Shown: positions 36,122 to 45,394 of the stretch, in pieces
Position numbering within the stretch: the first letter of the stretch is position 1
Layout of the letters: the number at the start of each line of letters is the position of its first letter
Assembly (NCBI GenBank): GCA_963975425.1
Contig: CAXBGS010000007.1
Location: 1-64,000 of the forward strand
Length of the DNA: 64,000 nucleotides
Direction of reading: 5' to 3'
Source: CAXBGS01 sp963975425
GTDB lineage: Bacteria > Planctomycetota > Planctomycetia > Pirellulales > Pirellulaceae
The notes under the pieces: generated by a model
The model's input: the letters and a program-made list of their open reading frames with translations, nothing else
The model's database searches: none
Told to the model about the DNA's origin: nothing
Program-made: the position numbers and the translations under genes

Positions 36122-37576
36122 CTAGTTTGCAATTTCGAAAGTTCGATCGTTCCAGCGCTCGGAAATCAACGCCAGGTCAACGATGTTCTGCCCTGCCGAT
36201 ACTGAATCCGTTGGCTCGTCATCTTGGCGGTTTCGAGCATTGTCGATCGTTTGATCCGCAGCAGCGTTGTCGGGCAGACCTAAAGCGGCCCGTCGAGATC
36301 GACTTGTGTGGTAGTCGATGTTTGCCTCGGGCGTGTTTGCGGTTAAAGATTCCGTCGCCCGTGCGAATTGGGTTTCTCTTCCTGACTCTGTTGTGTTCGT
36401 ATCATTGGTAATCGAAGTTGACGCGGCGACGGTGAAAGCGGTTGGTGTGAGGATCGGAACCGGCGTATTCGCTTCGCCTTCGACCGATAATTCACCGTCG
36501 GGTTGGCTGGCACGTAAGATCGCATTGATCACTCGGAACGCGTCAGCAGCGGTCACTTCTCCGTCCCCCGACGCGTCCAGGTAAACCGGCTTAGAAAATG
36601 AGGCTCCGGTGCCGGCGTTTTGGCGTTCGAGGAAATTGATCACGAGCAATGCATCCAGCACCGTCAGATCACCTTCGCCGTCGACGTCGGTTGCAGCCGC
36701 GATATTTCGCGCATACTGCTCACTAAACGACACATCGCTGCTAGCCTTGCCCGAGATAAAATCGACTTCGACGTTGTCGTCGTTCACGGTCGCTGTTGCC
36801 GTGCTGACGCCCAGGTAGGATCCGCCGCGGGCGACGATGTTGTACTCTCCATTAGCAACGGGCAACGACCAACCGCCCGCCGCGTTGGTGGTTGTTTCGG
36901 TCGTGCCAACCGTGATCGTTACGCCCGGCAGACCTTCGCCGTTGTTATACCGTCGGTCGCCATTGACATCGTCGTACACCACACCGGTCAAATAATTCGT
37001 GGGCTGTTCGCGATTCGCCGTATGGATTGTCCAGTAGTAATTGAAGTTCGTCGACTCGGCGTTGTTAAAGCCGATTCCGATTTCACGGTTGTCGGCCCAG
37101 AATTCAGTCATCCCAAAGAGTTGCTGTCGGTGAAAGGGCGTTGGCAAACCCTGATCGATGATCAAAGCGTTCAGCGGTTCATAGGGTGTCGTATAGTCGG
37201 TGCCCGCCGCGATTGATTCAATATTGTTGTCTGAGTCCAGTAGATTCGCGGGAAGTGGATAACCGTTGTCACGGGCAAGCTTATTGGCCATCAGACCGTC
37301 CTGTCCCTCGTGACCAAAGTAGTTGTTGAAAACCATATCTGTCGATTTGGCGCCCGCGGAATCTATTAAAGAATCGTTGACCGCTAACGGCCCACGCGAG
37401 GCAATGCCCGCAAGGTCAACGGGCAATTGTTGTTCGACTTGGTAAGCAACAGGATCATGGCGGGCACGATTCAGGACATAGATCGCTTCCTGTTCCAGAC
37501 CGATGACGGCCAGCAGACGGCGACTCTCAAGGGGCTGAAATCCAAGTCGTCGGGTTCTATCGTTCGCGCGGATCAT
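36122..37576 (-). CDS. Secreted CAP/SCP-domain protein with dockerin-like repeats
   Basis: 484 residues from the ATG at 37576; a start 15 codons upstream is possible but would push the targeting motif inward. It opens with LESRRLLA, the planctomycete N-terminal motif. Residues ~25-205 resemble the CAP (SCP/PR-1) fold: LNRARHDP, the GHEGQDGLMANKLARDNGY segment and NREIGIGF. Its two His positions are partly kept. A carboxypeptidase-like or SD-repeat beta domain (TGVVYDDVNGDRRYNNGEG) follows. Two dockerin type I-like EF-hand repeats follow that (TDVDGEGDLTVLDAL and LDASGDGEVTAADA). The C-terminal ~120 residues look disordered. It is probably surface-bound; no enzyme activity is evident. Confidence 0.8.
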   Translation of the reverse strand: MIRANDRTRRLGFQPLESRRLLAVIGLEQEAIYVLNRARHDPVAYQVEQQLPVDLAGIASRGPLAVNDSLIDSAGAKSTDMVFNNYFGHEGQDGLMANKLARDNGYPLPANLLDSDNNIESIAAGTDYTTPYEPLNALIIDQGLPTPFHRQQLFGMTEFWADNREIGIGFNNAESTNFNYYWTIHTANREQPTNYLTGVVYDDVNGDRRYNNGEGLPGVTITVGTTETTTNAAGGWSLPVANGEYNIVARGGSYLGVSTATATVNDDNVEVDFISGKASSDVSFSEQYARNIAAATDVDGEGDLTVLDALLVINFLERQNAGTGASFSKPVYLDASGDGEVTAADAFRVINAILRASQPDGELSVEGEANTPVPILTPTAFTVAASTSITNDTNTTESGRETQFARATESLTANTPEANIDYHTSRSRRAALGLPDNAAADQTIDNARNRQDDEPTDSVSAGQNIVDLALISERWNDRTFEIAN

Positions 37577-38166
37577 GATCGTTGTATTTGGGGGACATCG
37601 ATAGTGTCGACTGCAATGCATCGATTCTAGTCGCGTCGACGTTCGCTCGTGCGGGGATTAAGAATTTGAGCGTTGCTTATCGATTTGAGCGTTCGGATGT
37701 AGGGTGCCCGTAGCGAAAAAAGCGGTTTTGCAGTGCTTTCAACCGATGACGAGACCCTGAAGCAAAAAAATCGAGACGGAGATCGGATCAACCGCCGTCA
37801 AGACCCGTCAAGTCCCGACAAGACCCGTCAAACGGACGCGGAGGCTCTGATGTTTGAATGCGTACGCAGCGCTGCCTGCCATCGTCCATCGGTGAATGGG
37901 CCAGCCTTGAAAGTGACACCACCGGGTCGCCGTGATCCTTCGAAATCTGTCTCACGTCTCGGTCGATTCGGGCGGCACCATTGCCAAGTCGCATCAAGTG
38001 AGCGACGGCGCACCGACAACAGATTGAGGAACCCGTTGACGGGCTACGAGACCATTTCAACCGATGTCATTGGCGATGCGAATCCCCGCGCGGCGCGACG
38101 GCACAAACAGCCAGATTGAATTCCAACCATTGTGAGGCTTGCGGGTTCGATTGTTGGTAAGGCTGG
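37577..38166. other. Intergenic region with short tandem repeat, no gene seen
   Basis: About 590 bp between two minus-strand genes. A plus-strand frame from 37733 to 38119 is open, but its product has no domain and runs through the repeat at 37791-37830. It is probably regulatory or spacer DNA. Confidence 0.5.
37791..37830. repeat. 10-bp short tandem repeat
   Basis: Four near-identical units follow in a row: accgccgtca, agacccgtca, agtcccgaca and agacccgtca. There is no coding function, since 10 bp breaks the frame. Confidence 0.7.
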
Positions 38167-40203
38167 CTATTTCTGCTCTGGCCAAGTTGCCAATGTGTTT
38201 CCCTTGTTATCAGACAGGGTCAAATCACGGATAGTTGCGGAGCCGAAACCTTCGCTGACGTCAAGTCTTAGTTGCATGATCGTTTCTTGCGTGTGCAATT
38301 CAATGGACACGTCGTGCGGATTGCCGTCGGCACGCACGTCGAATATTTCTCGTGTACCTCTGGGCAGCGTCGTTTTAGAATCGGTTGTGAAAAACAGTTC
38401 GCCACCGTTTTTGCTGCCTCCGGTCAGTTGAAATGAAACTCGGTAGGGTCCTGGCGGCAAGGTGCGGCCGCGCAAATCGATCGCAATTCCGGGGTCTTCA
38501 CCGCTGAATTCCAGTCGCATTTCGTTGCCACGAAAATCGACCCGCGTATTGCGTCTTGCTCGAAACACCTTTCGCTTTGACTTAAAACGTGGTGTGTATT
38601 CCGCCGGCGTTCCTGCAGCAAAGTTTGTCCATTCGGGATGACGATGCGGCAGTTTGGCTTTCCCGACGGTTTCGTATGTGTTGGGCGGTGCGTGCAGGAC
38701 TTCTTTGGCCATGCTTGTCCACGTTTCTACCATTGCGGCCATCTTTTCCGGATGGGATTCTGCAAGGTTGTTCAGCTCGGTTCGATCGTCGGCGACGTTG
38801 TAAAGCTCCCAAGCTTCGGACCGAAAACTGACAATTTTCCAGTCGCCGTCACGTAGCCCACGATCGAGCGAAAAGCGAAGATGAATCGGCGGGCGAGCGC
38901 CCAGGGGGCGTCCGTCAAAGATGGGTTTCAATGAAACCCCCGAGACCGGTCGCAAATCACGATCCTGCCATTGTTCAGGGATGTCAGTGTGGGCGATATC
39001 GGCCAGGGTCGGCATGACGTCAATCAAGTGCGCTGGTTGGTCAACGATTTCGCCTGGTTTCGTTTTAAGACCGGCCGGCCAATGAACAATTGCTGGCGTT
39101 GAGATTCCGCCTTCGAATTGATTTTGTTTGTAATAGCGAAACGGACTGTTGCGCGCCCACGACCAACCCGTCGAATCGGCGAGAGAAACATCTCCGTTGG
39201 TCGGTTCAACATCCAACAGTGCCGCCTTTCGGTCGTACGGGCAGGCTCCGTTATCGGATACGAACAGAATCATTGTGTTTTCAAGTTCACCGTTGGAACG
39301 TAGGTCTTCGACCAATCGCCCGATTTCTTGATCGACTCGGTCAATCATGGCTGCCAGCGTCGTCATGCGGTTGGCTTCGTAACTTTGCTGCCAGTCTTGC
39401 AAGTCGTCCCAGGCCGGAATGTGTTCAGGGCGAGGACTTGGCTGCAGCGACTGCGGCAGCAATCCCAATTCCTTTTGCTTGTCTGTACGAGCTTTGCGAA
39501 TCACATCCCATCCTTGCTCGTAGCGCCCTTTGTATTTCGCATAATCCTCGGGCAATGCATGCAGTGGCGCGTGCGGCGCATTGAATGCGACATACAAGTA
39601 CCACGGTTTCTGTGTTTTGCGTGCTTCGTCAAGAAACCCTAACGCATACTCGACATTGGCGACTGTCGTGTAGAACCCTTGCGAAGGAACTTTCCAGGGC
39701 TGACCATTTAGACGAAACGTGTTGTCACCTTTGAAGAAATTACAGGCTCCGCTCAGATGCCCAAAGTAACGTTGGAATCCAAAATCAGTTGGCTGTTTTG
39801 CCAAGTGCCATTTGCCCGTCATGGCGGTGAAGTAACCCGCGCTGCCGAGTACTTCTGCGGATGTGACCGCATGCGATAACTTGATGTTACCGGCGGCATC
39901 ACAGTATTGTCCGCTAAGCAAGGAAACTCGCGATGAGTGACACTTTGCGGTGTTATAGAACTGTGAAAACCGAAGTCCATCCGCAGCCAAAGCATCCAGA
40001 TTTGGCGTTTCAATTTCGCTGCCGTAGCAACCGATGTCAGAATACCCCAAGTCGTCTACCATGATCACCACGACGTTGGGGCGTTCGGCTGACCGCACCG
40101 AACCGTTAAGCACTACGCCATTAAGCAATACGCTGGCGGCAATCAAACAACATCCCAGGCGCGTCATCGACGTCAGTTGTTTGTTTGCGTAGAAATTCTT
40201 CAT
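38167..40203 (-). CDS. Secreted sulfatase (arylsulfatase family)
   Basis: 678 residues from the ATG at 40203; a start 30 bp upstream is possible. A signal peptide covers the first ~40 residues. The alkaline phosphatase-like core contains VVVIMVDDLGYSD with the metal-binding DD, and GKWH. The sulfatase signature is CHSSRVSLLSG, where the modified Cys (codon 39940-39942) is followed by His-Ser-Ser-Arg. The usual C-x-P/A-x-R therefore has Ser at the Pro position. The C-terminal ~120 residues form an extra beta-rich domain with carbohydrate-binding-like character. It probably removes sulfate from glycans in the periplasm or outside. It lies upstream of the esterase and the large DUF1549/1501 cluster. 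Confidence 0.9.
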   Translation of the reverse strand: MKNFYANKQLTSMTRLGCCLIAASVLLNGVVLNGSVRSAERPNVVVIMVDDLGYSDIGCYGSEIETPNLDALAADGLRFSQFYNTAKCHSSRVSLLSGQYCDAAGNIKLSHAVTSAEVLGSAGYFTAMTGKWHLAKQPTDFGFQRYFGHLSGACNFFKGDNTFRLNGQPWKVPSQGFYTTVANVEYALGFLDEARKTQKPWYLYVAFNAPHAPLHALPEDYAKYKGRYEQGWDVIRKARTDKQKELGLLPQSLQPSPRPEHIPAWDDLQDWQQSYEANRMTTLAAMIDRVDQEIGRLVEDLRSNGELENTMILFVSDNGACPYDRKAALLDVEPTNGDVSLADSTGWSWARNSPFRYYKQNQFEGGISTPAIVHWPAGLKTKPGEIVDQPAHLIDVMPTLADIAHTDIPEQWQDRDLRPVSGVSLKPIFDGRPLGARPPIHLRFSLDRGLRDGDWKIVSFRSEAWELYNVADDRTELNNLAESHPEKMAAMVETWTSMAKEVLHAPPNTYETVGKAKLPHRHPEWTNFAAGTPAEYTPRFKSKRKVFRARRNTRVDFRGNEMRLEFSGEDPGIAIDLRGRTLPPGPYRVSFQLTGGSKNGGELFFTTDSKTTLPRGTREIFDVRADGNPHDVSIELHTQETIMQLRLDVSEGFGSATIRDLTLSDNKGNTLATWPEQK

Positions 40204-40876
40204 CGGTTTCAACGGGAGGACTCCGGTTTGCATTTGCGTGAAAGAGTTCGCTTAGATCGTTTTTGATCGAAGTCACCAAGCGAGCGACCAATATACATCG
40301 GTGAAACGAGCAGCGGTCTGGGGTGGTTGAAAACTTTGATCGCGAAATTTCCTTGTTGCGATCGAGTCGCATTCGATCCACATTCGGGCCGTGATTCATC
40401 CTCGACTTTTGGGTGTTCAGCGCGTACCCGCTCGAATCGTGGCCGAATTTGCAAATCGGCGCTGACACGATCCGCAGACCTGCAACAGCGACGATGCGTC
40501 GTGCTCGCCCTGGCTTTGCAACTATGGTTTTTGTTGATGGATGAACCCCGTAGCGCGACCCAACCATGTGCATCGGCTAAGGTTACGCGTTGATTGATCG
40601 CTTGCGTGGTCAATCAACCAATCGTGATCGCAGCGAATCACCTTGCCCAGGCAGGTCGCTTATCGGATCAGACTGTCGTTTTCTGGACCCCCGACGGACA
40701 AGGCGAGCTCATCGGACAAGGCGAACTCATCGAACAAGGCGAACTCATCGAACAAGGCGAACTCATCGGACAAGGCGAAACGGATTTCGTGTTCGGTAAC
40801 CCGAAAGACCCTACCGCGGTTGCCTACTTGGCGGGCCAGCAAGGATGACTTGCCTCATCTAGATCGACGCCGAGCG
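40204..40876. other. Intergenic region with minisatellite
   Basis: About 670 bp between two minus-strand genes. It contains the 18-bp repeat at 40696-40781. Frames that cross it are open on both strands (for example plus 40594-40848) only because the repeat unit lacks stops. None shows a ribosome-binding site plus recognisable domain, so no gene is called. Confidence 0.55.
40696..40781. repeat. 18-bp minisatellite, about 4.7 copies
   Basis: Four full copies of gRacaaggcgaRctcatc are followed by a partial one. The second and sixth-to-last positions vary slightly (ggaca/gaaca, gagctc/gaactc). The unit is a multiple of three, so every frame repeats a hexapeptide: GQGELI on the plus strand, DEFALF or MSSPCP-like on the minus strand. 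From memory, repeats of this type occur in Rhodopirellula genomes; that recollection was not checked. Confidence 0.9.
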
Positions 40877-41815
40877 TTATTTCGAATTCTTGCTGTTCCG
40901 TTCGAGATAGCCACCGGCGCGAAGCCAATTGGCCAGCAGGTTCGGCCAAACAGCCAAGATCGGTTCGCCTGTCCACAGGCCTCCACCATGACGTCCCGGC
41001 TGGAAGATGTGCAGCTCGGCCGGAACGCCCGCCTTACGCAGACCGAGATAAAACCGAATCGAGTTCTCCGGCGGGACCGCCGTATCGTCGTTCGTATGAA
41101 ACAGAAAGGTTGGCGGCGTTTCTGGCGTCACCTGTTGGTCGGTTGAGAATTCTTTGACCAGTTCGTCCGGCGGAGCCTCGCCCAGTAAGTTACGCTTGGA
41201 CCCTTGGTGGGTGTATTCCGAATCAAGTGAGATGACAGGGTAACAAAGCACCGCAAAGTCTGGACGGCACGACACGCGGTCGACAGGATCATCCGCATTG
41301 GTGTTCCCCGTGTCAAAATGGGTGGCCGCGGTCGAAGCAAGGTGCCCGCCCGCCGAGAATCCCATCACGCCGATCATCTTGGAATTGATTTTGTAAGCCG
41401 TAGCGTTGGCGCGCACATGTCGAATGGCTCGCTGCACATCCAGCATCGGAACCGGAGTTCTGTACTGGGGTGCATGGCGATACCGAAGTACGAATGCGGC
41501 GATACCCAGTTCGTTGTACCACGCGGCAATTTGTTGGCCCTCGTGTCCCATCGCCAATCCGCCGTAGCCGCCGCCCGGACAAACGACGACCGCAGCACCG
41601 GTCGCCCATTTTCGGGCCGGATAAATGTCCAACGTTGGAAATGCCGGTTTTGATTCGTCGCCCTCGACATCGCGTTGAAGCGGGGCGCCATCTGGCCAAA
41701 GCAGAACACGCTTGGGTTCGGGCGCGGCGGCAACGACGAACGAATGTGCGGCCAAAAGCGTCGACAGACAAGTCAGTAACAACCGTTCAGGTGCTAATCG
41801 AAATGCGTAGTACAT
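40877..41815 (-). CDS. Secreted alpha/beta-hydrolase (acetyl-esterase-like)
   Basis: 312 residues with a signal peptide (cleavage near VVAAA). The hydrolase fold has the oxyanion motif PGGGYGGL, the nucleophile GFSAGG, the acid Asp in HTNDDTAVP and His in GRHGGGL, so a complete Ser-Asp-His triad is visible. The RYRHAPQYRTPVPMLDVQRAIRHV region is typical of the esterase/xylan-deacetylase-like group used by planctomycetes on polysaccharides. It is divergent from the DUF1549 gene, with which it shares a promoter region, and follows the sulfatase on the same strand. Confidence 0.87.
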   Translation of the reverse strand: MYYAFRLAPERLLLTCLSTLLAAHSFVVAAAPEPKRVLLWPDGAPLQRDVEGDESKPAFPTLDIYPARKWATGAAVVVCPGGGYGGLAMGHEGQQIAAWYNELGIAAFVLRYRHAPQYRTPVPMLDVQRAIRHVRANATAYKINSKMIGVMGFSAGGHLASTAATHFDTGNTNADDPVDRVSCRPDFAVLCYPVISLDSEYTHQGSKRNLLGEAPPDELVKEFSTDQQVTPETPPTFLFHTNDDTAVPPENSIRFYLGLRKAGVPAELHIFQPGRHGGGLWTGEPILAVWPNLLANWLRAGGYLERNSKNSK

Positions 41816-41959
41816 GGGTGAGATGTCTCAAGGGAACGAAGAAGGAAGGGCGAATCCACGGCGGGGATGGATGCTTATCATCAAACCAAGCAAGCGAAGA
41901 TCAACCCGACATGGTGCAATGCGTCGATCAACTTAGTCAATCCGCATGTCGGTTCTGGG

Positions 41960-41979
41960 ACCGGTTATACTACACCGGT
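41960..41979. promoter_or_regulatory. Two ACCGGT palindromes flanking a -10-like TATACT
   Basis: accggt at 41960-41965 and 41974-41979 are separated by tatactac, which includes a -10-like hexamer at 41966-41971. A regulator binding both halves would cover the -10 element of the promoter. No clear -35 box is seen at the expected distance, so the call is tentative. Confidence 0.4.
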
Positions 41980-42075
41980 TGAATCCTGCCACTTGTCGAA
42001 TGCATCTTAGACCGCGTATGCCATGTACCGCAGGTCAGTCGACAATCAAGTAACCATATCTGGCGAGAGAGTAAC

Positions 42076-45000
42076 TTGTCATTGTCAAGCTATGCGTCAA
42101 AGATGCGAATCGTAGTAGCGGGAATCTGTTTTTCCGGATGCTGTTCGATCGCAGCAGTTCTAAGAGCGAACGATGTTCAAGAGTCTGCAGAAACCGAATC
42201 TGCAGCGATCGATTTCAATTCCCAAATTCGGCCGATCCTGTCCGATCGATGTTTTCATTGCCACGGACCGGATTCAAGGAACCAATCGTCTGATTTACGT
42301 TTGGATACGGACGAGAACGCGTTTGCTGATCTTGGTGGCTATGCGGCGTTGGTGCCTAATGATCTCGCCAACAGTGAATTGCACCGCCGCATTCATAGCA
42401 ACGATTCCGACGAGGTGATGCCGCCACCGGATTCGAATCGCTCGCTCAGTCCGCAGGAAATCGCGACGCTGGATGAGTGGATTCGTCAGGGAGCTAAATT
42501 TGATCGCCATTGGAGTTTGAATGCGCCGACTCGCCCGCCAGTTCCCAAGGTGAGCAATGACGGTTGGCCGACAAACCCGATCGATTCATTCGTGCTGCAT
42601 CAGCTGGAACGGAAGAATCTGTCACCCTCGGCCGCCGCGGATCGCAGTACACTCTTGCGCCGCGTGACACTTGACCTGACGGGATTGCCACCAACGCTGG
42701 GCGAAGTCGATGCTTTCTTGGCGGACGATACCGAGCACGCTTACGAGAGAGTCGTCGACCGTTTGTTGGCGTCGCCGAAATACGGCGAACGCATGGCTTT
42801 GCCTTGGTTAGATGCCGCGCGCTATGCCGACAGCGCCGGCTATCAGAACGATTTTAAGCGGACACAATGGCCTTGGCGAGATTGGGTGATTCGTGCGTTC
42901 AACGCGAACATGCCATTTGACCAATTCAGTATCGAACAACTTGCCGGCGATCTGTTACCGAATCCGACGCCCGATCAATTGCTCGCGACCGCGTTCAATC
43001 GCAACCATCGTATCAATGCCGAAGGAGGCATCATTCCGCAAGAGTTCCTGGTGGAATACGTCGCTGATCGAGTGGAAACGACCAGCACCGTTTGGCTGGG
43101 CATGACAATCGGGTGCGCCCGGTGCCACGACCACAAATATGATCCGGTGTCACAAAAAGATTTTTATCGGCTATTTGCCTTCTTTCACAACATTGATGAA
43201 AAAGGCAAAGACGGCGACGCTGCGCCCCAGCCAAATATTCCGGTCTACACTGGCCAATCGCGTGACCAGCACGAAAGGTTGAAGGCGAATTTGGTTGCGA
43301 CTGAGAAAACGCTGCGGCGTCTTGCTGTGCAAAACAAGCCTGCGTTGACAAAATGGATTGATCAAGCAAAAGAGTCCGCAGAATCGATCGATCGCTATGC
43401 GTCGGTTCCGAAGGCGGATTCATACTATCCGCTCGATTTTTCGAGCGACCAATCAATTCCCAATCTTGGTCTGCGGACGCGTCACGGGGCGAACGCCACC
43501 GCGAAATTTTTTGGCGAGCGTGGTCGGGCCAGGATAAATGTCAGCGGATTGTACGGAAACGCGGTCGCGTTTTCCCGTTTGAGTTACTTGAATCTTGGTC
43601 GCCCGCACTTCGATGGCGGTTGGAGCCCCGATCAACCCGGGACGTGGGCACTTTGGGTCAAGATCGGCAATATCGTTAACAGTGTCGAAGGCGTGCTGCT
43701 TAGTTGTATGACTCCGGATGAATCGCGTCAGGGATACCAAGTGAAACTCGTCGACCCCGGCGATGAACTGCCTTATCGTGTTGCCGTGCGGTGTTATTCA
43801 GACCGCGAAAAGTGCCTGGGCATCGAAGTCGTATCTGAACCGGTGGTTCCTCGCAACCAGTTCACCCACGTCGCGGTGACTTACGACGGGTCGGGGAAAG
43901 CCGAGGGCGTTACTGTTTTCGTTAACGGGGCTTCCGTCGTTGCTAACATCGAAAACAACAGTCTGGATTCCAATTTCAACATCGATCAAGCGTTGTTGTT
44001 GGGCGCGGAAACAGAAAGTTCCGTCGAACGAGGTGTCCGCGACGAGCTGCTGGCCGCAGCAACCATTGACGATATCGACGTCTATTCGCAGCAGCTCAAT
44101 GCCGACCAAGTGCATACATTGTTCACGTGCACTCCCACGGAATTACTGGCGACCCACCATGAACGAAGTAAGGCGGTCGAGCAATTTCTTTCGCAAACCT
44201 ATTCCGAAACGCACGACCAGGAATATCAGATTCAACAGCGGCGACTGCGCGCACTCAAAGCCCAGCTCGATAAATTCGAAGATGCGAATATCACTTACGT
44301 TTCGGTGATGAAAGAGATGTCGTCGCCTCGCGAGACCCATTTACTCGTCCGAGGTGCTTACGACGCGCCGGACTTGTCGCAACCGCTAACTCCCGCGACG
44401 CCCGAGGCTGTACTGCCGTGGGATGATCGCTTGCCTAGCAATCGTTTGGGATTGGCCAAGTGGCTTTTCGACGCAAAGAATCCTCTGGTTGCACGTGTCG
44501 CCGTCAATCGGTTTTGGCAAAACTACTTTGGCGCAGGAATCGTCAAGACATCCGAAGATTTCGGATCCCAAGGGGAACCGCCGTCGCACCCACAGCTATT
44601 GGATTGGTTGGCGGTTGAGTTTCGAGAGAGCGGTTGGGACGTCAAAGCGATACAAAAGTTGATCGTGATGAGTTCCACTTATCGACAAAGCAGCGTGGTG
44701 TCACCCAAGCTATTGCGTTTGGATCCAGAGAACCGTTTGCTCGCTCGCGGGCCGCGGTTCCGACTTGGGGCGCACGCGATTCGCGATCAGGCGCTCGCCG
44801 CAAGTGGGCTGTTGTCGGATCGCGAAGGCGGGCCTCCCGTGATGCCGTATCAACCGGCTGGCCTTTGGGACGAGGTTAGCGCGAAAGGATACAAGTACAT
44901 CGTGGGTGATCGCGGTCAGGTTCATCGACGCAGTGTGTACACGTTTTGGCGGCGAACGGTCCCGCCACCTTCAATGATGAATTTCGATACAGCGGCAAGA

Positions 45001-45381
45001 GAGATTTGTTCGGTATCGATCTCTCGTACGAATACGCCGCTGCAAGCGATGAATTTGCTGAATGACCCGACCTATGTCGAGGCGGCAAGAGCCCTGGCGC
45101 AGCGCATGCTGGCCGAGGGAGGAGACGACATTGATGACCAGATTCGATACGGCATGAAACGGTTGCTGTCTCGCGATCCGTCGCCGGCCGTTCTTCGGAT
45201 TTTGAAACGTGGTCACTCGCGTTACTTGGAAAAATTCAGTGGCGACATCGACGCTGCGAAATCGCTTGTAACGATCGGTAAGTCACCGGTCGATGAAGCG
45301 GTCGATGTGATCCGGTTGGCCTCGCTCACTGCGGTCGCCAGCGTGATGCTGAATCTCGATGCCACGGTTACAAAACAGTAA
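42076..45381 (+). CDS. Planctomycete DUF1549/DUF1553 protein with haem site and LamG-like insertion
   Basis: 1101 residues from the TTG at 42076, preceded by gcgagagag; an ATG nine codons later (42103) is the alternative. It is secreted, with a signal helix near residues 11-30. A PSCyt1-type domain carries CFHCHGPDS, a single c-type haem site (~58-62). A DUF1549 region follows (~165-380, typified by LLRRVTLDLTGLPPT and WLDAARYADSAGYQ). A LamG-like beta-sandwich is inserted at ~440-670. The C-terminal DUF1553 region contains NRFWQNYFGAGIV and SRTNTPLQAMNLLNDP. These proteins are characteristic of planctomycetes and often sit with DUF1501 genes. Their biochemical role is not established. Confidence 0.9.
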   Translation: MSLSSYASKMRIVVAGICFSGCCSIAAVLRANDVQESAETESAAIDFNSQIRPILSDRCFHCHGPDSRNQSSDLRLDTDENAFADLGGYAALVPNDLANSELHRRIHSNDSDEVMPPPDSNRSLSPQEIATLDEWIRQGAKFDRHWSLNAPTRPPVPKVSNDGWPTNPIDSFVLHQLERKNLSPSAAADRSTLLRRVTLDLTGLPPTLGEVDAFLADDTEHAYERVVDRLLASPKYGERMALPWLDAARYADSAGYQNDFKRTQWPWRDWVIRAFNANMPFDQFSIEQLAGDLLPNPTPDQLLATAFNRNHRINAEGGIIPQEFLVEYVADRVETTSTVWLGMTIGCARCHDHKYDPVSQKDFYRLFAFFHNIDEKGKDGDAAPQPNIPVYTGQSRDQHERLKANLVATEKTLRRLAVQNKPALTKWIDQAKESAESIDRYASVPKADSYYPLDFSSDQSIPNLGLRTRHGANATAKFFGERGRARINVSGLYGNAVAFSRLSYLNLGRPHFDGGWSPDQPGTWALWVKIGNIVNSVEGVLLSCMTPDESRQGYQVKLVDPGDELPYRVAVRCYSDREKCLGIEVVSEPVVPRNQFTHVAVTYDGSGKAEGVTVFVNGASVVANIENNSLDSNFNIDQALLLGAETESSVERGVRDELLAAATIDDIDVYSQQLNADQVHTLFTCTPTELLATHHERSKAVEQFLSQTYSETHDQEYQIQQRRLRALKAQLDKFEDANITYVSVMKEMSSPRETHLLVRGAYDAPDLSQPLTPATPEAVLPWDDRLPSNRLGLAKWLFDAKNPLVARVAVNRFWQNYFGAGIVKTSEDFGSQGEPPSHPQLLDWLAVEFRESGWDVKAIQKLIVMSSTYRQSSVVSPKLLRLDPENRLLARGPRFRLGAHAIRDQALAASGLLSDREGGPPVMPYQPAGLWDEVSAKGYKYIVGDRGQVHRRSVYTFWRRTVPPPSMMNFDTAAREICSVSISRTNTPLQAMNLLNDPTYVEAARALAQRMLAEGGDDIDDQIRYGMKRLLSRDPSPAVLRILKRGHSRYLEKFSGDIDAAKSLVTIGKSPVDEAVDVIRLASLTAVASVMLNLDATVTKQ

Positions 45382-45394
45382 GAGGGAACCACGA

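Noticed and set aside
37733..38119. Small gene in the intergenic region before the sulfatase
   Set aside because: No domain, no signal peptide and a tandem repeat inside it; composition resembles its non-coding surroundings.
37791..40781. CRISPR array
   Set aside because: The repeats are pure tandem units without unique spacers of regular length, and no cas gene is present.
40594..40848. Small gene across the 18-bp repeat
   Set aside because: Open only because the repeat lacks stops; every frame is open through the repeat and no ribosome-binding site or conserved domain is present.
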